The notes: generated by a model not told the origin, from the letters alone. Numbered from the stretch's first letter, positions 6,355-14,737 are shown. The stretch is 15,349 nucleotides of DNA from CAXQRU01 sp964226685 (GCA_964226685.1 CAXQRU010000130.1:1-15349), one strand, 5' to 3'. Made by a program: numbers and translations.

Positions 6355-8960
6355 GCGCTGACTTTATCGATGGAGACTTTATCACCCTTAGTAAATACCA
6401 ATGCGTCCTTTTCAAGTGCCACGACTATGGTATCTCCTGGGGCAAAATCTCCTGACAAAATGCGTTGAGCCAGCGGGTTTTCAATCAATTGCTGTATGGT
6501 GCGCTTTAAAGGTCTCGCACCATATACTGGGTCGTAACCGGCTTGACTCAATTTTTCCATCACTGCATCGCTTAAGCTTAAACCCAGTCCTCGATCGGCC
6601 AAGCGCTCTTTTAATAGGCCCAATTGAATTTCCGCAATACCTCGAATTTGATCTCGACTGAGTGGGTCAAAGATCACGGTTTCATCGATACGGTTAATAA
6701 ATTCTGGCCTAAATTGTTGACTCAAACGCTTCAAGACACTCTCACGAATAGCTTCCTGGCTTTGCTGACTTTGGGTCATTTCTTGAATCAAATCTGAACC
6801 CACATTAGAGGTCATCACCACAACGGTATTGCTAAAATCAACGGTGCGACCTTGGCTATCGGTCAGGCGGCCATCTTCAAGCACTTGCAATAAAATATTG
6901 AAGACATCGGGATGGGCTTTTTCCACCTCATCGAGCAATACCACCGAATAAGGTTTGCGACGAACCGCTTCAGTTAAATAGCCGCCCTCTTCATAACCCA
7001 CATAACCCGGGGGGGCGCCGATCAAACGAGCCACCGCATGTTTTTCCATAAACTCCGACATATCAATTCGGACCATGGCTTGTGAGGAATCAAATAAAAA
7101 TTCAGCCAGCGCTTTACAGAGTTCGGTTTTACCCACACCCGTTGGCCCCATAAATAAGAACGAGCCATTGGGACGGTTGGGATCGCTCAAGCCCGCTCGC
7201 GATCGACGCACGGCATTGGCTACTGCCGTCACGGCTGAGTCTTGGCCGATAACCCGGCTATGAAGCACCGATTCCATGCGCAGTAATTTATCCTTTTCTC
7301 CTTCAAGCATTCGGTTGACGGGAATTCCCGTCCATTTAGAAACCACTTCGGCAATCTCTTCTTCCGTAACGTTATTGCGCAGCAATTTCATTTCCATCAT
7401 TTCCGCTTGACTGGCCATATCGAGCTGTTTTTCAAGCTCGGGAATAATGCCGTACTGCAATTGCGAAATTCGCTCTAAATCTCCGGCGCGTCTGGCCGCA
7501 TCCATATCGATTCTTGCTTGCTCAAGATTACTTTTTAATTCTTGAGTGCCATGCAGCGCGGCTTTTTCTGCATTCCACACCTGATCGAGTTCATCGTATT
7601 CATGTTCGATGTCTTTGATGGTTTTTTCAATATCATCAAGCCGAGCTTTAGAGGCTTCATCCTCTTCTTTTTTCAAAGCTTCACGTTCAATTTTCAATTG
7701 AATTAAACGCCGCTCTAGTTTGTCCATCGATTCAGGCTTAGAATCAATTTCCATACGAATACGACTGGCCGCTTCATCAATCAAGTCAATGGCTTTATCA
7801 GGCAATTGTCGATCGGTAATGTAACGTTGAGATAATTTTGCGGCCGCAATAATCGCCGAGTCAGTAATATCCACACCATGGTGCACTTCATAGCGCTCTT
7901 TTAGGCCACGCAAAATGGCGATGGTGTCAATTTCTGATGGCTCATCGACCAAGACTTTTTGGAAGCGACGCTCAAGAGCCGCGTCTTTTTCAATGTATTG
8001 TCGGTATTCATCTAAGGTGGTAGCGCCCACGCAATGCAACTCACCGCGCGCTAATGCAGGTTTTAACATATTACCCGCATCCATCGCACCTTCGGCTTTA
8101 CCGGCACCAACCATAGTATGCAATTCATCAATAAATAAAATAATTCGACCTTCTTGTTTGGTCAATTCATTGAGCAAGGCTTTTAGACGCTCTTCAAAAT
8201 CACCACGGAATTTAGCACCGGCTAACAACGAGCCCAAATCCAGTGATAGCAAACGTTTATTTTTCAAACCTTCAGGCACTTCACCATTAATGATACGTTG
8301 TGCTAGACCTTCTGCAATGGCCGTTTTGCCGACACCAGGCTCGCCAATGAGTACTGGATTATTTTTGGTGCGACGCTGTAAGACTTGAATGGTTCGGCGG
8401 ATTTCATCGTCGCGACCGATCACCGGATCAAGCTTGCCAGCCTCCGCGCGTGCGGTTAAATCGATGGTGTATTTTTCTAAGGCTTGACGATTTGACTCAG
8501 CGTCTGGGTTATCCACTTTTTCACCACCCCGAACAGAGTCAATGGCTTTTTTCAGTCGATCTTTATTGCCATGTTGGTTGAGTAGTTTACCCATTGGGGT
8601 ACTGCCATCCTCCATTGCGACCAGTAACACTAACTCGCTGGAAATATAGCTATCACCTTGCTTTTGAGATTGTTTGTCGGCTAAATTGAGTAGGCGAACC
8701 ATATTAGAGGATAACTGCAAATCACCCGTTGCGTGTTGCAGGCGGGGCAAATCATCGAGCGCTTTTGCCAAAGCATTTCTTAACTGGGTAACATTAAATC
8801 CAGCTTGATCAAGTAGCGGACGAGTCGAACCACCCTGCTGATCTAACATGGCGAGTAACAAGTGGACTGGCTCAAGGCTGGAGTGATCACGACCCAAGGC
8901 CAATGACTGAGCATCAGACAGAGCAAGTTGTAGTTGATTGGTTAAACGATCAAGACGCAT
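6351..8960 (-). CDS. clpB: ATP-dependent protein disaggregase ClpB
   Basis: ClpB is a hexameric AAA+ disaggregase that works with DnaK to rescue aggregated proteins after heat stress. The 869-residue product has all parts in order: double Clp_N repeat (1-145), AAA1 with Walker A GEPGVGKT (206-213) and Walker B Glu279, the coiled-coil middle domain (about 405-525), AAA2 with Walker A GPTGVGKT (605-612) and Glu678, pore-loop GYVGYE (Tyr653), and a C-terminal small domain. These numbers coincide with E. coli ClpB. The first pore loop is AGAKFRG, so Phe251 replaces the usual Tyr, still aromatic. ATG at 8960 fits the conserved MRLDRLTNQLQLAL opening and follows GGGGGA. An upstream TTG (8975) would add five unmatched residues. 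Confidence 0.98.
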   Translation of the reverse strand: MRLDRLTNQLQLALSDAQSLALGRDHSSLEPVHLLLAMLDQQGGSTRPLLDQAGFNVTQLRNALAKALDDLPRLQHATGDLQLSSNMVRLLNLADKQSQKQGDSYISSELVLLVAMEDGSTPMGKLLNQHGNKDRLKKAIDSVRGGEKVDNPDAESNRQALEKYTIDLTARAEAGKLDPVIGRDDEIRRTIQVLQRRTKNNPVLIGEPGVGKTAIAEGLAQRIINGEVPEGLKNKRLLSLDLGSLLAGAKFRGDFEERLKALLNELTKQEGRIILFIDELHTMVGAGKAEGAMDAGNMLKPALARGELHCVGATTLDEYRQYIEKDAALERRFQKVLVDEPSEIDTIAILRGLKERYEVHHGVDITDSAIIAAAKLSQRYITDRQLPDKAIDLIDEAASRIRMEIDSKPESMDKLERRLIQLKIEREALKKEEDEASKARLDDIEKTIKDIEHEYDELDQVWNAEKAALHGTQELKSNLEQARIDMDAARRAGDLERISQLQYGIIPELEKQLDMASQAEMMEMKLLRNNVTEEEIAEVVSKWTGIPVNRMLEGEKDKLLRMESVLHSRVIGQDSAVTAVANAVRRSRAGLSDPNRPNGSFLFMGPTGVGKTELCKALAEFLFDSSQAMVRIDMSEFMEKHAVARLIGAPPGYVGYEEGGYLTEAVRRKPYSVVLLDEVEKAHPDVFNILLQVLEDGRLTDSQGRTVDFSNTVVVMTSNVGSDLIQEMTQSQQSQEAIRESVLKRLSQQFRPEFINRIDETVIFDPLSRDQIRGIAEIQLGLLKERLADRGLGLSLSDAVMEKLSQAGYDPVYGARPLKRTIQQLIENPLAQRILSGDFAPGDTIVVALEKDALVFTKGDKVSIDKVSA
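8514..8516 (-). promoter_or_regulatory. internal GTG start for a short ClpB form
   Basis: Codon 149 of ClpB is GTG (8516-8514), preceded five bases upstream by the purine-rich GGGGTGGTG. As recalled from the literature, E. coli makes an 80-kDa ClpB lacking the N domain from an internal start at Val149. Here the codon sits at the same residue number, just after the N domain (RGGEKVDNP). Use as a start is inferred, not shown. Confidence 0.45.
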
Positions 8961-8993
8961 GGATTTCCCCCGCAAATAATAACACTAATAATT

Positions 8994-9021
8994 AAGTGGG
9001 GATTCACTCGGAAAAATCAAT
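8994..9021 (-). promoter_or_regulatory. candidate sigma-32 heat-shock promoter for clpB
   Basis: On the minus strand ATTGATT (9021-9015) is followed after 13 bases by CCCCACTT (9001-8994). The sigma-32 consensus is CTTGAAA with CCCCATNT at 13-17 bases. The -10 element matches well; the -35 element matches four of seven. It overlaps the end of pgeF and lies 34 bases or more before the clpB start. This suits the known heat-shock control of clpB. Confidence 0.4.
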
Positions 9022-9735
9022 CCATAATAAACTAACTTGGCGCCCGGTAACGCCATCGCGGCGGTAGGAAAAAAAACAATCACTTTCACTAAAGGTGCAG
9101 CGCTCACCTCCATAGACTTCATTCACACCGAACATAGCTAACTGAGTACGAGCGATGTGGTAAAGATCAGCCATAAATTTGCCACTGGCGCCCTCTTTGA
9201 AGGCTTTGCCGTATTCCTGCGAGATAGACATAAAAGTCTCTCGAACTTCTGCACCCACTTCAAATGCGGCTTGGCTAATCGCTGGCGCCAAATAAGCCGA
9301 TAATTTATTGGAATCAAACTGTTGGACAGTACGGGCTAAAATATCTTCTGCCAAACTGCGCCAGCCACCATGCACCGCCGCGACCTGAGTCCCGTCTTCG
9401 TCGGCCAATAGTATCGGCAAGCAATCAGCGGTTAGCACGGCGCACACTTGACCCGGCTTGCGAGCGGTAATGGCATCGGCCGCTATTCCAGGCTGCCAAT
9501 TTTCATACTCAATACAAGTATGACCATGCACCTGGTTCAACCAGAGGATACGATCTATTGCTAACCCCTCGCAGAGCTGTTGCCGATTAGCAGCAACACT
9601 CAGCGGATCATCACCCACATGATCTCCCAGATTAAAAGAGTCATATGGAGCTTGGCTAACACCCCCACGACGCTCGCTGTAGTAGGCTCGAACACGCTCA
9701 GGCAGAGGCCAATCACAAGCGAGCCATTTACCCAT
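9004..9735 (-). CDS. pgeF: peptidoglycan editing factor PgeF (YfiH/LACC1 family)
   Basis: A 243-residue protein of the YfiH family. In E. coli PgeF removes wrong amino acids (such as L-Ser in place of L-Ala) from peptidoglycan precursors. Homologues have also been reported as purine-nucleoside-cleaving enzymes and formerly as laccases. The metal-site residues are present: His70 in NQVHGH, Cys105 in LTADCLPILL, and His122 in VAAVHGGWRSL. ERRGGVS, YDSFNLGDHVGDD and the C-terminal CTFSESDCFFSYRRDG are also typical. GTG at 9738 is directly followed by ATG at 9735; either may start, and I chose ATG. It overlaps the rluD end by eight bases and ends 43 bases before clpB. Confidence 0.95.
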   Translation of the reverse strand: MGKWLACDWPLPERVRAYYSERRGGVSQAPYDSFNLGDHVGDDPLSVAANRQQLCEGLAIDRILWLNQVHGHTCIEYENWQPGIAADAITARKPGQVCAVLTADCLPILLADEDGTQVAAVHGGWRSLAEDILARTVQQFDSNKLSAYLAPAISQAAFEVGAEVRETFMSISQEYGKAFKEGASGKFMADLYHIARTQLAMFGVNEVYGGERCTFSESDCFFSYRRDGVTGRQVSLLWIDFSE

Positions 9736-10669
9736 CACGAAGCGCCTCTAGTAAAGCCTCGAAATCATCGGGCAAAGGCACACTAAATTGCTGCTGTTCA
9801 CCATTGGCAGGATGCACTAATGACAGTGTTTGTGCATGCAAGGCTTGCCTTGGAAAACTTTGTATCGCCACCGCCAACGATTGAGCCGTTCCAGCCGCCA
9901 GTTTATTTCTAGGGTTGTAGACATCATCGCCAACCAACGGATGGCCGATGTGCGCCATATGCACCCGAATTTGATGGGTTCGACCTGTCGCTAGACGGCA
10001 GCGAATGTGGCTATAACCGCTGTAGATACGCTCTCTGAAAAATAAGGTTTTGGCCGGCTTGCCGCTATCCACCACGGCCATTTTCACTCTGGCCTGTGGA
10101 TGCCGACCAATCGGCGCATCCACCTCACCAGACACCGGTACCTCTCCTACCACCACCGCCTGATACTCTCGCCCCATTGTTCGGCTTTGCAATTGATCGA
10201 CTAGAGAGGTTTGCGCCCTGAGTGTGCGCGCAATCACCATGATGCCCGTCGTATGTTTGTCTAAACGATGGACGATTCCCGCACGAGGTAATTCCCCTAA
10301 CTCTGGGAAACGGTGCAAAAGCCCATTGAGCAAGGTGCCGCTACCAACTCCGGCACCTGGGTGCACCACCAAACCATCGGGCTTGTTGATCACAATGATA
10401 TCGTCATCCTCAAAAATCACATCAAATTCAATAGGCTCAGGTAACCAGCGCTCAGAGTCTTGCAGGGTTGCTGCCAACACCAAGACATCGCCAGAGAAGA
10501 CCTTTTGCTTGGGCTTAGACGGCTGACCATTGACTGTTAGCTCACCGGATTTGATCCATTCTTGTAGGCGTGAGCGAGAGTAGTCCGGCCACGCAGAGGC
10601 CGCCACCGCATCTAAGCGCTGGCCGTTGCTATCAGAAGTTAACGTAATTGTCTGTTCAATGAATGTCAT
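9728..10669 (-). CDS. rluD: 23S rRNA pseudouridine synthase RluD
   Basis: RluD makes pseudouridines 1911, 1915 and 1917 in helix 69 of 23S rRNA. The 313-residue protein has an N-terminal S4 RNA-binding domain (about 17-80, with SRSRLQEWIKSGELTVNG) and the RsuA/RluA-type catalytic domain. The catalytic Asp137 lies in HRLDKHTTG; the common form is HRLDKDTSG. KPDGLVVHPGAG and GRTHQIRVHMAHIGHPLVGD are further family motifs. ATG at 10669 has only a weak purine stretch upstream. It starts 57 bases from the bamD start on the other strand, the divergent arrangement also found in E. coli. It is the first gene of the minus-strand cluster. Confidence 0.95.
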   Translation of the reverse strand: MTFIEQTITLTSDSNGQRLDAVAASAWPDYSRSRLQEWIKSGELTVNGQPSKPKQKVFSGDVLVLAATLQDSERWLPEPIEFDVIFEDDDIIVINKPDGLVVHPGAGVGSGTLLNGLLHRFPELGELPRAGIVHRLDKHTTGIMVIARTLRAQTSLVDQLQSRTMGREYQAVVVGEVPVSGEVDAPIGRHPQARVKMAVVDSGKPAKTLFFRERIYSGYSHIRCRLATGRTHQIRVHMAHIGHPLVGDDVYNPRNKLAAGTAQSLAVAIQSFPRQALHAQTLSLVHPANGEQQQFSVPLPDDFEALLEALRDG

Positions 10670-10726
10670 AACGCCGGCTACTGTGGTTTAATAGGCGCCC
10701 TGTGTCAATTGTTGGAGTTCGATTTC

Positions 10727-11614
10727 ATGCGCTTTATTGCGATTTTCTTTTTATTGCTGACCATAATGCTGCAAGGCTGCTCTGTATGGCGCTCAAAAAG
10801 CCCTCAAAAAGTCACCTCAACTGACGAACAAACACTCTACCAAACCGCTCAAACCTACATTAGCAACCGTTTCTGGGATGATGCTATTAAAGCCCTACAA
10901 AGCTTGGAAGCCAACCATCCCTTTGGCCGATACGCCGAACAGTCTCAGTTAGAGCTGATTTATGCCTACTATATGAATGAAGAGCCTGAGGCGGCCAACG
11001 CCACAGCGGATCGCTTTATTCGATTGCACCCAGACCACGAACATGTCGATTACGCCTACTACATGAAAGGTTTGTCGACCTTCACCCGCAACAAAAGCTT
11101 TTTTGGCCGCTTTATTGCCACCGACTTATCCATGCGTGACCCTGGCAGCGCCAGCCAATCCTTTAACGACTTTAAAGCGCTCGTCACCCGCTTTCCCAAT
11201 AGTGAATACACACCAGACGCCTTTAAGCGCATGGAGTTTTTACGCAACCTCCTAGCTCGCCATGAAATTCATGTTGCCAACTACTATTTTGAGCGCCAGG
11301 CCTACCTTGCCGCGACCAATCGCGGTCGCTATGTGGTTGAAAATTTTCAACAAACCCCCGCCATACCCGATGCACTAGCCGTGATGGCTCAAGGTTACCA
11401 TTTGATGGGAATGAATGATTTATCGAAAGACAGCATCAGGGTACTCAAGCTTAACTTCCCTGATTACCCGGCTTTTGATGATAAAGGCGAGTTCAACTTC
11501 CAATACAAAGTTGACCCCAAAAAAGGTGTAGTTAGCCACCTAACCTTTGGATTTTTTGATAAGCAAAAACCACCAACGTTTGATACCCGAAACATTTACA
11601 ACCCCATAAAATAG
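10727..11614 (+). CDS. bamD: outer membrane protein assembly factor BamD
   Basis: BamD is an outer-membrane lipoprotein, part of the BAM complex that inserts beta-barrel proteins. The 295-residue precursor starts MRFIAIFFLLLTIMLQGCS. The lipobox LQGC gives lipidated Cys18, and Ser after it favours outer-membrane sorting. The rest is TPR-like, with YQTAQTYISNRFWDDAIKAL, HPFGRYAEQSQLELIYAYY and RFPNSEYTPDAFKRM. It is longer than E. coli BamD (245), mainly at the C-terminus. ATG at 10727 is preferred, with GGAG ten bases upstream, because it gives a clean signal peptide. A TTG at 10709 would add six acidic and hydrophobic residues in front. Confidence 0.95.
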   Translation: MRFIAIFFLLLTIMLQGCSVWRSKSPQKVTSTDEQTLYQTAQTYISNRFWDDAIKALQSLEANHPFGRYAEQSQLELIYAYYMNEEPEAANATADRFIRLHPDHEHVDYAYYMKGLSTFTRNKSFFGRFIATDLSMRDPGSASQSFNDFKALVTRFPNSEYTPDAFKRMEFLRNLLARHEIHVANYYFERQAYLAATNRGRYVVENFQQTPAIPDALAVMAQGYHLMGMNDLSKDSIRVLKLNFPDYPAFDDKGEFNFQYKVDPKKGVVSHLTFGFFDKQKPPTFDTRNIYNPIK

Positions 11615-11617
11615 GTA

Positions 11618-11636
11618 GGAGCCCAAACAGGGCTCC
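11618..11636 (+). terminator. hairpin after bamD, possible terminator
   Basis: A perfect seven-base stem, GGAGCCC and GGGCTCC, with loop AAACA starts three bases after the bamD stop. No T-run follows, so it is not a textbook intrinsic terminator. It could end the bamD transcript with Rho, or protect its 3' end. Confidence 0.4.
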
Positions 11637-11695
11637 ACTCTGTGCACATTTATCGGCCACATACATCCAAGGTACTTTTTATAGCCATTAGTGGG

Positions 11696-11701
11696 TATAA
11701 T
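11696..11701 (+). promoter_or_regulatory. candidate -10 for yffB-dapD-dapE-moa transcript
   Basis: A perfect TATAAT lies 33 bases before the yffB start in the 119-base gap after bamD. The -35 region around 11673-11678 (TACTTT) is poor. It is the best promoter candidate for the plus-strand run that begins with yffB; other promoters further along cannot be excluded. Confidence 0.4.
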
Positions 11702-11733
11702 CATTCGCTAATTTTGTATCCAAGGGTTTTATT

Positions 11734-12087
11734 TTGATCACTATCTACGGCATACCCAACTGCGACACCATTAAAAAGTCACTCAAGTGGCTCGATCAGG
11801 CCGGCATTGACCATCAATTTGTGGATGTTCGAAAAACGCCGCTATCGACTGCGACCATTGGCTCTTGGATTGAGCAAATGGGCTGGCAGGCAATCGTCAA
11901 CAAGCGCAGCACTACATGGAAAGAATTATCCAAGGAGCGACAAGACTCCATATCGGATGAACTAGCCATTGAGCTAATAGGCCAACACCCAACCCTATTC
12001 AAGCGACCAGTAGTGACCGATAACAATAAAGTCATCGCGGTGGGCTTTAAAGCAGCGCAATTTGAACAACTGTTTTCTCACGCATAA
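11734..12087 (+). CDS. yffB: ArsC/Spx-family protein YffB
   Basis: A 117-residue thioredoxin-fold protein of the ArsC/Spx superfamily. It matches E. coli YffB in GIPNCDTIKKSLKWL at the N-terminus, the TTWKELS segment, and FKRPVV near the C-terminus. The single N-terminal Cys10 and the KRPVV arginine are the residues used by arsenate reductases, but YffB proteins are not proven arsenate reductases and their role is unsettled. The start is TTG, supported by AAGGG seven bases upstream and by the conserved MITIYGI opening. yffB sits directly before dapE in E. coli; here dapD lies between them. No ars operon genes are nearby, which argues against an arsenic role. Confidence 0.85.
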   Translation: MITIYGIPNCDTIKKSLKWLDQAGIDHQFVDVRKTPLSTATIGSWIEQMGWQAIVNKRSTTWKELSKERQDSISDELAIELIGQHPTLFKRPVVTDNNKVIAVGFKAAQFEQLFSHA

Positions 12088-12112
12088 ATTCAACGATTAG
12101 ATAAGGTTAACC

Positions 12113-13147
12113 ATGAACATATTTGCATTCGGCCTAGGCATAGGCACTAAAAACCAAAAAGACCAATGGCTAGAAGTCTTTTACTCAAAGCCACTGCTCA
12201 ACATTGACTCGGAGCACGCCGAGATCATTACCAGCAGCTTCGCTCCAACTGAAAAGAAGGCCGCTATTGAGCCAACTCCAGAACAACTCATCGCTTACCG
12301 CGATGCGTGTAAATCAGCGAGTTTATTGGATTATGCCGCACTGGCCGATACGCTCATCAACAGCAAAGCTCCAACGATGGTGTGTATTTTGGGTGAAGAC
12401 TCAGCACCAGAAAGTGTGGCCGAGGGCTACCTTAAACTACAGTTGTTATCTCATCGCTTAGTCAAGCCGCACGGCGTTAACTTAGATGGTTTGTTTGGCA
12501 CATTGATCAATGTCGCCTGGACTAACCAAGGCGCCATTGATCTTAATGAGCTGCCACAAAGGCAACTGCAAGCCCGTGCCAATGGGGAAACTCTATTGGT
12601 TTATTGCGTCGATAAATTCCCACCGATGACCCACTACGTCGTGCCCGAAGGTGTTCGCATTGCCGATACCAGCCGCGTTCGTTTGGGTGCTCATATTGGG
12701 ACAGGCACCACCATCATGCACGAAGGCTTCGTCAACTTTAATGCCGGCACCGAAGGCCCTAATATGATCGAAGGTCGAATTTCAGCCGGTGTCATGGTCG
12801 GCAAAGGCTCTGACCTTGGCGGCGGTTGCTCCACCATGGGTACGCTATCCGGCGGTGGCAATATTGTGATCTCGGTGGGTGAGGAATGTTTACTGGGTGC
12901 CAATGCAGGCATCGGCATTCCTCTTGGTGATCGCTGTACCGTTGAGTCGGGTTTATACATCACTGCCGGAACCAAAGTCAGCGTCTACTCAAGCGATGGC
13001 CAGCTGAGTAAAGTGGTTAAAGCCCGTGAGCTTGCTAATCAATCGGATTTGTTATTCAGACGCAACTCAACCAATGGGCAAGTCGAGTGTCATACCAATA
13101 AAGCGGTTGTAGTACTGAACGAAGCCCTTCATGAGAACAACGCATGA
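12113..13147 (+). CDS. dapD: 2,3,4,5-tetrahydrodipicolinate N-succinyltransferase DapD
   Basis: DapD succinylates tetrahydrodipicolinate with succinyl-CoA, the committed step of the succinylase route to meso-diaminopimelate and lysine. The 344-residue length and FAFGLGIGTKNQKDQWLEVF opening are those of the long Pseudomonas-like form, unlike the 274-residue E. coli type. The N-terminal and linker domains (1-175) are followed by a left-handed beta-helix of hexapeptide repeats (about 180-290), including LGAHIGTGTTI, GRISAGVMVGKGSDLGGG and LLGANAGIGIPLGD. ATG at 12113 is preceded by AAGG at six bases. The stop overlaps the dapE start in ATGA, so the two enzymes are probably coupled in translation. 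Confidence 0.95.
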   Translation: MNIFAFGLGIGTKNQKDQWLEVFYSKPLLNIDSEHAEIITSSFAPTEKKAAIEPTPEQLIAYRDACKSASLLDYAALADTLINSKAPTMVCILGEDSAPESVAEGYLKLQLLSHRLVKPHGVNLDGLFGTLINVAWTNQGAIDLNELPQRQLQARANGETLLVYCVDKFPPMTHYVVPEGVRIADTSRVRLGAHIGTGTTIMHEGFVNFNAGTEGPNMIEGRISAGVMVGKGSDLGGGCSTMGTLSGGGNIVISVGEECLLGANAGIGIPLGDRCTVESGLYITAGTKVSVYSSDGQLSKVVKARELANQSDLLFRRNSTNGQVECHTNKAVVVLNEALHENNA

Positions 13148-14292
13148 GCGATACTCTCGAACTCGCCAAAGCCTTAATCGCGCGCCCTTCCGTCACTCCA
13201 GACGATGCTGGCTGCCAAGACATGCTCAAAGCCCTACTCGAGCCACTGGGTTTTGAGTGTCAAACGTTGCGCTTTGGCGAGGGCGCTGATGCCGTCAACA
13301 ATCTATGGGCTGTTCATGGCACCGAGGGGCCCTTGTTTGTGTTTGCAGGCCATACCGATGTGGTACCTACAGGCCCAGAAGCACAATGGCGCTTTCCACC
13401 CTTTGAGCCAACCATTGATAATGAGGGCAATCTCTACGGGCGTGGCGCGGCGGATATGAAAGGCAGTATTGCCGCCATCGTCACCGCTTGCCAAGCCTTT
13501 CTCAAAAGCGAGAACCAACCCAAAGGCCGCATTGGTTTTTTGATCACCGCTGACGAAGAAGGCATTGCCATCAATGGTACGGTGAAAGTGGTCGAGTGGC
13601 TGGAGCAACAAAATATTAAAATCGACTGGTGTGTTGTAGGTGAGCCCTCAAGTACAACCGAGGTTGGGGACATCATCAAAAATGGCCGCCGAGGCTCACT
13701 AGGCTTACAACTGAAAATCAAAGGCCGCCAGGGTCATGTGGCCTACCCTCACCTTGCTATCAACCCCATTCATCAAGCTGCACCAGCTTTGGCGGCACTG
13801 ACCAACGAGCTTTGGGATCAGGGTAATGATTTTTTCCCAGCCACCAGTTTTCAAATTTCCAATATCAATGGCGGTACGGGCGCGACTAATGTGATTCCTG
13901 GTGAAGTCGACATCGTTGCTAACTTTCGCTTTTCAACCGAATGCACCGCGGACTCATTAAAAGCCAGAACCCATGAGATTTTAGATAGCTTCCAACTCGA
14001 TTACGAGATTGACTGGCGCCTAAGTGGCGAGCCTTTTCTCACCGCCGATGGCCCACTAGTGGCAGCCGTGAAAGCCAGTATTCGTGAAGTCACGGGGCGT
14101 GAAACTGAGCTATCAACCGCTGGCGGCACCTCAGATGGCCGCTTTATTGCGCCCACCGGCGCTCAAGTGGTTGAGCTTGGCCCCGTTAACAAAACCATTC
14201 ACCAAGTGGATGAGCACGTTCGAGCTGAAGATCTCAATGTACTGCACGACATCTACCTCAATATTCTGCATCGGTTATTGGGAAATGGCTAA
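13144..14292 (+). CDS. dapE: succinyl-diaminopimelate desuccinylase DapE
   Basis: DapE is a di-zinc M20 peptidase-family enzyme that hydrolyses N-succinyl-LL-diaminopimelate to LL-DAP and succinate. The 382-residue protein has the full active site: His70 and Asp72 in FAGHTDVVPTG, bridging Asp104 in GRGAADMKGS, catalytic Glu138 with ligand Glu139 in TADEEG, Glu167 in VVGEPSS, and His353 in NKTIHQVDE. The dimerisation domain spans about 185-290. The start ATG overlaps the dapD stop by four bases. The 3' end overlaps moaC by eight bases, which joins the lysine and molybdopterin genes in one transcript. Confidence 0.97.
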   Translation: MSDTLELAKALIARPSVTPDDAGCQDMLKALLEPLGFECQTLRFGEGADAVNNLWAVHGTEGPLFVFAGHTDVVPTGPEAQWRFPPFEPTIDNEGNLYGRGAADMKGSIAAIVTACQAFLKSENQPKGRIGFLITADEEGIAINGTVKVVEWLEQQNIKIDWCVVGEPSSTTEVGDIIKNGRRGSLGLQLKIKGRQGHVAYPHLAINPIHQAAPALAALTNELWDQGNDFFPATSFQISNINGGTGATNVIPGEVDIVANFRFSTECTADSLKARTHEILDSFQLDYEIDWRLSGEPFLTADGPLVAAVKASIREVTGRETELSTAGGTSDGRFIAPTGAQVVELGPVNKTIHQVDEHVRAEDLNVLHDIYLNILHRLLGNG

Positions 14293-14737
14293 GCTCACGC
14301 ACTTAAACGATAAAGGCGAGGCCAATATGGTCGACGTTGGCCAAAAACCGATTAGCCAACGTAGCGCGATTGCGGTCGGCACGGTGCTTATGCAGCCGGC
14401 AACCATCGCCTTAATCAAAAGTGGCGGCCATAAAAAAGGCGATGTCATCTCGGTTGCTCGCATTGCAGGCATTCAAGCCGCCAAAAAATGCGCTGACCTC
14501 ATCCCACTGTGCCACAGCTTGGCCTTAAGTAATATTCGAGTGGATTTTGAGATCACCGACTCAGGCGTCAACATAGAAGCCGAGTGTTCCTTGGCCGATC
14601 GAACGGGTGTTGAAATGGAGGCGCTGACTGCTGTTTCCGTTGCCGCGCTCACCCTATTTGATATGTGTAAAGCCGTCGATAAAACCATGATCATCACCGA
14701 TGTGCGCGTCATTAAAAAAACCAAAGAACATGTTTAA
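14285..14737 (+). CDS. moaC: cyclic pyranopterin monophosphate synthase MoaC
   Basis: MoaC converts the MoaA product 3',8-cyclo-7,8-dihydro-GTP to cyclic pyranopterin monophosphate. The 150-residue protein begins MAKLTHLNDKGEANMVDV, as in E. coli. The active-site residues are present: Lys51 in HKKGDV, His77 in LIPLCH, and Asp126 and Lys129 in FDMCKAVDK, with Lys145 near the C-terminus. ATG at 14285 gives the family N-terminus; the frame is open further upstream inside dapE, but that extension is unrelated. It overlaps dapE by eight bases and moaD by eight bases, with a ribosome-binding purine run almost touching the start, so coupling is likely. moaA is not in the window. Confidence 0.96.
   Translation: MAKLTHLNDKGEANMVDVGQKPISQRSAIAVGTVLMQPATIALIKSGGHKKGDVISVARIAGIQAAKKCADLIPLCHSLALSNIRVDFEITDSGVNIEAECSLADRTGVEMEALTAVSVAALTLFDMCKAVDKTMIITDVRVIKKTKEHV

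Noticed and set aside
7915..8388. 157-codon plus-strand open frame inside clpB
   Set aside because: It is antisense to the conserved AAA1 region of clpB, is rich in Ser, Arg and Pro as expected for a shadow frame, and has no recognisable motif.
10703..10708. Perfect minus-strand TTGACA as rluD promoter
   Set aside because: No acceptable -10 hexamer lies 16-18 bases downstream (CCACAG, CACAGT and ACAGTA are poor), so I do not call it.
11734..12087. Arsenate reductase (arsC) with arsenic resistance role
   Set aside because: The sequence follows YffB rather than classical ArsC, and no arsR, arsB or acr3 gene is nearby.
13303..13721. Minus-strand open frames inside dapE
   Set aside because: They are shadows of the conserved zinc-site coding region of dapE and have no independent support.
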